A stretch of 64,000 nt of DNA from Mesorhizobium sp. M1E.F.Ca.ET.045.02.1.1. GTDB lineage: Bacteria; Pseudomonadota; Alphaproteobacteria; Rhizobiales; Rhizobiaceae. The stretch lies in contig NZ_CP034447.1 in assembly GCF_003952485.1 (NCBI RefSeq), positions 62,001-126,000 of the forward strand. The letters run 5' to 3'. Shown piece by piece: positions 60,974-64,000 of this stretch (position 1 is its first letter; every line of letters starts with the position of its first letter). The notes beneath the pieces were generated by a model, which did not search any database, had not been told where the DNA came from, and saw nothing but the letters and a program-made list of their open reading frames with translations. The translations under genes were made by a program, and so were the position numbers.

Positions 60974-62311
60974 TTATCGGTCGGGGATGCCGGGAACATC
61001 GAACGCAGTGCAGAAGTCGGCAACGTCTCTTCGTACGCTCGCATGAACTTCCTGGTCATCGGGCTGGCGGCAGACCGAGTCGATGAAAGCGGCGATCTGC
61101 ACCATCTCCGTTTCGCGCATGCCCATGGACGTCACCGCTGGTGTCCCTAAGCGGATGCCGCTTGTCAGCGCCGGATGCCGCCGGTCGCCCGGGACCATAT
61201 TGAAATTCGCAATGATGCCTGCACGCGATAATCGCTCCGCATAGGCTTTGCCTGACAGCGGCCGGTCCCGAAGATCAAGGATCAGCATGTGATTGTCAGT
61301 GCCCCCGGTGACGAGTTCATAACCTCGCTCCAGAAGCGCCTGGGCCAGAGCCTTGGCGTTGTGGACGATCTGCTGACCGTAGACACGAAAGGACGAGTTC
61401 GCTGCTTCCTGCAAAGCGACGGCAAGCGCGGCGATAGTATTCATATGCGGTCCGCCTTGCAGAAGAGGGAACACGGCGCGGTCTATACGTTTGGCCAGAT
61501 TGTGTTTGCTCTTCGGATGATGGAGGGGCTGATAACGGTCTTCATTCCTTGATAAAATGAAGCCACCCCGGGGACCGCGGATCGACTTGTGAGAGGTGCT
61601 GGTGACCACATCGCAATGGGGCACGGGGTTCGGATGCACTCCTGCGACAACCAGGCCGCTGATGTGGGCGATGTCAGCCACCAGATACGAGTTCACCTCC
61701 GAAGCAATTTCGGCCATTGCCGCGTAGTCAAAAATACGCGGATAAGCAGTTCCGCCGACCCAAATTAGCTTCGGGCGTTCCCGCTTGGCGGTCTCGCGCA
61801 AGTGGTCATAGTCAATTTGCTGTGTCTTTTCGTGCAGCCTGTACGGGACGCGCTGATAATCGCTGCCGGAAAAATTGACGGACCAACCGTGAGTCAGATG
61901 GCCGCCTTCGGGTAAAGGCAAGCCCATCACTTTGTCACGGGGGCTCAAAAGCGCGCGATAGACAGCCTGGTTGGCTGGCGAGCCTGAATAAGGCTGGACG
62001 TTGGCGTGTTCACTGCCAAATAGCGCTTTCAGGCGCTCGATCGCGAGGGTCTCAAGCTCATCGACGATCTCGTTTCCGGCGTAGTAGCGCGCACCGGGGT
62101 ATCCCTCGGCATACTTGTTGGTGAAAATCGACCCGGTCGCTTCCAACACCGCCGAGGAGGCAAAGTTCTCGGAGGCGATCAGTTTGAGAGTTGTCCGCTC
62201 CTGGCGCTCCTGTCTTAGAAGCAGTTCGCGAACGCGGGAGTCGACGGCGGCTAAGTGAGGCCGCCCGTAAGTGTCGGGCTGCGCGATGGCGCCGCCGGCG
62301 GAGTTATCCAT
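60974..62311 (-). CDS. glyA: Serine hydroxymethyltransferase GlyA
   Basis: A 445-residue PLP enzyme exchanging serine plus THF for glycine plus methylene-THF. Motifs: LIASENFASSAVLEATGS, NKYAEGYPGARYYAGNE, VQPYSGSPANQAVY, LPEGGHLTHG and the PLP lysine in TSTSHKSIRGPRGG. Slightly longer than usual at the N-terminus. First enzyme of the operon after the ArsR-type regulator; it provides one-carbon units for the methionine/SAM cycle. Confidence 0.95.
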   Translation of the reverse strand: MDNSAGGAIAQPDTYGRPHLAAVDSRVRELLLRQERQERTTLKLIASENFASSAVLEATGSIFTNKYAEGYPGARYYAGNEIVDELETLAIERLKALFGSEHANVQPYSGSPANQAVYRALLSPRDKVMGLPLPEGGHLTHGWSVNFSGSDYQRVPYRLHEKTQQIDYDHLRETAKRERPKLIWVGGTAYPRIFDYAAMAEIASEVNSYLVADIAHISGLVVAGVHPNPVPHCDVVTSTSHKSIRGPRGGFILSRNEDRYQPLHHPKSKHNLAKRIDRAVFPLLQGGPHMNTIAALAVALQEAANSSFRVYGQQIVHNAKALAQALLERGYELVTGGTDNHMLILDLRDRPLSGKAYAERLSRAGIIANFNMVPGDRRHPALTSGIRLGTPAVTSMGMRETEMVQIAAFIDSVCRQPDDQEVHASVRRDVADFCTAFDVPGIPDR

Positions 62312-62348
62312 GGTAGTCGCGCTCCATTTGGACTGATCTATTTCACGA

Positions 62349-62693
62349 TCAAGCAGGCGGTCCCTTCAACCGCGCGTCTTGTATTGCTTCCAGGCGTTGT
62401 AGGTCTCTTTTATGATGACCATCATCGTGGGGCAGGAGATCGACCACCAATTGAGCCAGCCCGCCATCCTTGCCTCCTGCTTGCATATGGTACGAAGACT
62501 GCGGACGTTGTTCGTTGCAGCAAAGAAAGTTGGCTCTGACCAGCCGCCGGACGTGGCGTCGAACCTGCTCGCGAGGCAGACTGGTAATATCGGCCAGCTC
62601 GCCGACGGTTAGATCCGCATGCGCGCAAAGGCCCAGGATTCGAAGGCGATCAAGATGCGCTGCCGTCCTTACGCGATTTACCAGTGTCAACAT
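62349..62693 (-). CDS. ArsR-family regulator, possibly SAH-responsive
   Basis: A 114-residue winged-helix protein (RVRTAAHLDRLRILGLCAHADLTVGELADITSLPREQVRRHVRRLVRANFLCC) without the metal-binding ELCVC motif of arsenic sensors. It lies 37 bases before glyA, in front of SAM-cycle genes. SahR-type ArsR regulators control methionine-cycle genes in proteobacteria, so a similar role is plausible. The start is the ATG at 62693. Confidence 0.7.
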   Translation of the reverse strand: MLTLVNRVRTAAHLDRLRILGLCAHADLTVGELADITSLPREQVRRHVRRLVRANFLCCNEQRPQSSYHMQAGGKDGGLAQLVVDLLPHDDGHHKRDLQRLEAIQDARLKGPPA

Positions 62694-63166
62694 TGGTTGG
62701 CATCAACCCGGACGGGATGCAGCAAGCCGCTAGCCCTTCTATCCCCATCAATCCGCATGAGATCTCTTCTCGTCATTTGCTGTAAATCCGCTGGTATGGA
62801 TGCTAATGGAAGATGGATCACAGTCCTTTCTACGACTAAGACGCCAGATATTGGGGCTAATGTACCACCTGACAGGAGACTACGCTCACGAACATTATGT
62901 GAATTTTTTTTAACGTTGCTGAGAATCAAGGGTGAGGTTTGGCGAATGTCTCGCCGTCGACTGTCGAATCCTGCCCGACGGGATTATGGGGTGCGTAGCC
63001 TGCTTGTCCTTTCCACATGACCAGCGACGATGGGGCGAAGGCGGCAGACATAGCTCTGGAGCATGCTGCGGTGTCTTTGGCCTGAAGCCGAGGAAGGCGG
63101 ACCGTGGCTTCCGCGCCGCTGCCGGGAGCCCCCGAACAGGCCAAGTGGATCAGCCGGGTGTTGCCG
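62694..63166. other. Intergenic region, no supported gene
   Basis: About 470 bases upstream of the ArsR-type gene. It should contain the operon promoter; no sigma-54, nod-box or tts-box sequence was seen. The right part is remnant-like. Confidence 0.4.
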
Positions 63167-63340
63167 TCATAGAGCGTGAGACCCAAAGCTGGCCAGCCGC
63201 GCCCTGAGGCTGACGCACCGCTCAGCGTCCACCTTGCTCTCGAAGCCCATCGGCATAGCGCCGATAACGACTTGACCGCGTGCGTGTCGACGAGCGATCG
63301 GTGAGCGCAAGGATCGAGGGTGCAGTGCAGGATAATGCTG
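63167..63340 (-). pseudogene. Remnant of a group II intron-type reverse transcriptase
   Basis: A short frame, VVIGAMPMGFESKVDAERCVSLRARLASFG, followed in another frame by GLTLYDGNTRLIHL, resembles the region after the YADD box of group II intron reverse transcriptases (ERLAKFGLSLHPDKTRLIEFG-type). The YADD itself is not intact and no intron RNA structure was recognised. Confidence 0.5.
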
Positions 63341-63342
63341 TT

Positions 63343-63552
63343 TTAAATCAGCGCTGTTTTCAGCCGACTGCCTTGAGCGTGGGCACAAGGATATAGGCCG
63401 CAGGAGATCATCGTCTGGCTGTTCGGGAGGCCGCCCTGGGCGCGCGACAGCCGTTCCTTCGGCTGCGCCAGCTCCGCCACCATCCGCGCCGTGCCTTCCG
63501 GAGACCATTCCCGCTGCCGGCCGGCGCCCGTGAAAACCTCGACCCGGCGCAC
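63343..63552 (-). pseudogene. IS66-family OrfA (TnpA) remnant
   Basis: RRVEVFTGAGRQREWSPEGTARMVAE matches the opening of IS66 accessory transposition proteins, then the sequence degenerates. No other IS66 genes are nearby. Confidence 0.65.
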
Positions 63553-63748
63553 CGGCTCGAGATGGCTGGGCTCAGCGTAACTCTGAAGTCGTCATATACC
63601 GAAGCCTTCACAGACTTCGGACATCTCCCTCACAGTCCGATCAAGATGGCGTCAGGAACACCGCTTGCGTTGATGCGGATGAACCCCTGCTTGTGCCACA
63701 ATGACCCTTATCTCAGCGCGCGAGCCAAAGCTTCCGCGCAAGGCGACG

Positions 63749-64000
63749 GCTAGGATAAGGCAATGCCGACGAAGGGCACATTGCTTGCCACACTCTGGAA
63801 TGATGGCATGCTCGGAAGGCCTAGGTTTTGCTCAGGGCCGCCTGCAAGGCGCGCTTGGAGGTTATTCACATAGCCTTCTGCGTAGTCCTGCGCCGTCGAG
63901 ACCGAAAGATCAATGCCTGCCGCCAAGGCCTCTTCCATCAGGTGCTTTACGAGCCCATTTCGAATGGCCAGCTTGACCTCGGGGCCTGCGATAAGGCCGA
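63749..64000 (-). CDS. C-terminal part of an unrecognised protein, cut by the window edge
   Basis: The minus-strand frame is open from the right edge to a stop near 63749-63751 and reads GLIAGPEVKLAIRNGLVKHL, EEALAAGIDLSVSTAQDYAEGYVNNLQARLAGG and a Pro/Ser-rich tail ending VGIALS. It is mostly helical and soluble. I do not recognise the family. Confidence 0.4.

Overview
The window reads as part of a Mesorhizobium-type symbiosis island carried on an integrative and conjugative element (ICE). This rests on four things seen together: an rdfS-traF-rlxS transfer module with trb/traG genes and a LuxR/LuxI pair; the vitamin block panCB, nadABC and bioBFDAZ that is known from M. loti symbiosis islands; nod-box, tts-box and NifA/sigma-54 promoters; and a rhizobial type III secretion (T3SS) regulator with a secreted-effector gene. 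The exact strain cannot be fixed from sequence alone.

Layout. 1-4880 (minus): conjugation genes trbE (cut by the window edge), trbD, trbC, trbB, a CopG-like gene and traG. 5099-8671 (minus): a large NopD/XopD-like C48 SUMO-protease effector behind a tts box. 9486-12440 (plus): a compact four-gene ubiquitin-like conjugation operon (Ubl, E2-like, JAB deubiquitinase, E1), probably a Bil/BUB-type antiphage system and the most unusual item here. 12538-16122 (minus): a relaxase 3' fragment and a broken ietS-ietA (subtilase plus AAA ATPase) defence pair. 16479-20618 (minus): relaxase rlxS, a candidate oriT, a lytic transglycosylase, traF, excisionase rdfS and a DUF736 gene. 21219-24119 (plus): a NifA/sigma-54 promoter with two activator sites, a decayed autotransporter protease, a CIRCE operator and groES-groEL. 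24215-25216: an ArdC-like antirestriction gene. 25693-28177: a decayed dsbA, tandem repeats and a shrunken dctA-like gene with a sigma-54 promoter.

28787-32962: hypothetical genes, a Crp/Fnr regulator, and the quorum-sensing pair traI-traR with a tra-box-like palindrome. 33060-44582: panCB (minus), then nadQ, nadABC and bioBFDAZ (plus), tightly packed. 44756-48866: an MFS exporter, a hemN pseudogene and a small membrane protein. 49125-50631: a porin under a NifA/sigma-54 promoter. 51121-52992: an acyltransferase. 53077-56183 (minus): y4xK, rhcC2 and ttsI behind a nod box that abuts a tts-box-like element. 56590-57116: a decayed transposase. 57508-62693 (minus): ArsR regulator, glyA, metK, a PfkB kinase and a frameshifted tdh, forming a one-carbon/SAM-cycle operon. 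63167-64000: reverse-transcriptase and IS66 debris and the end of an unrecognised gene.

How it fits together: quorum sensing and RdfS/RlxS/Trb move the element; the defence genes and ArdC protect it or its host; NodD-TtsI and NifA-sigma-54 circuits switch on infection and nitrogen-fixation functions (effector, chaperonin, porin); and the vitamin and SAM-cycle genes add metabolic capacity to the recipient. Transfer and vitamin genes are intact, while many accessory genes carry single-base frameshifts, nearly all apparent one-base losses.
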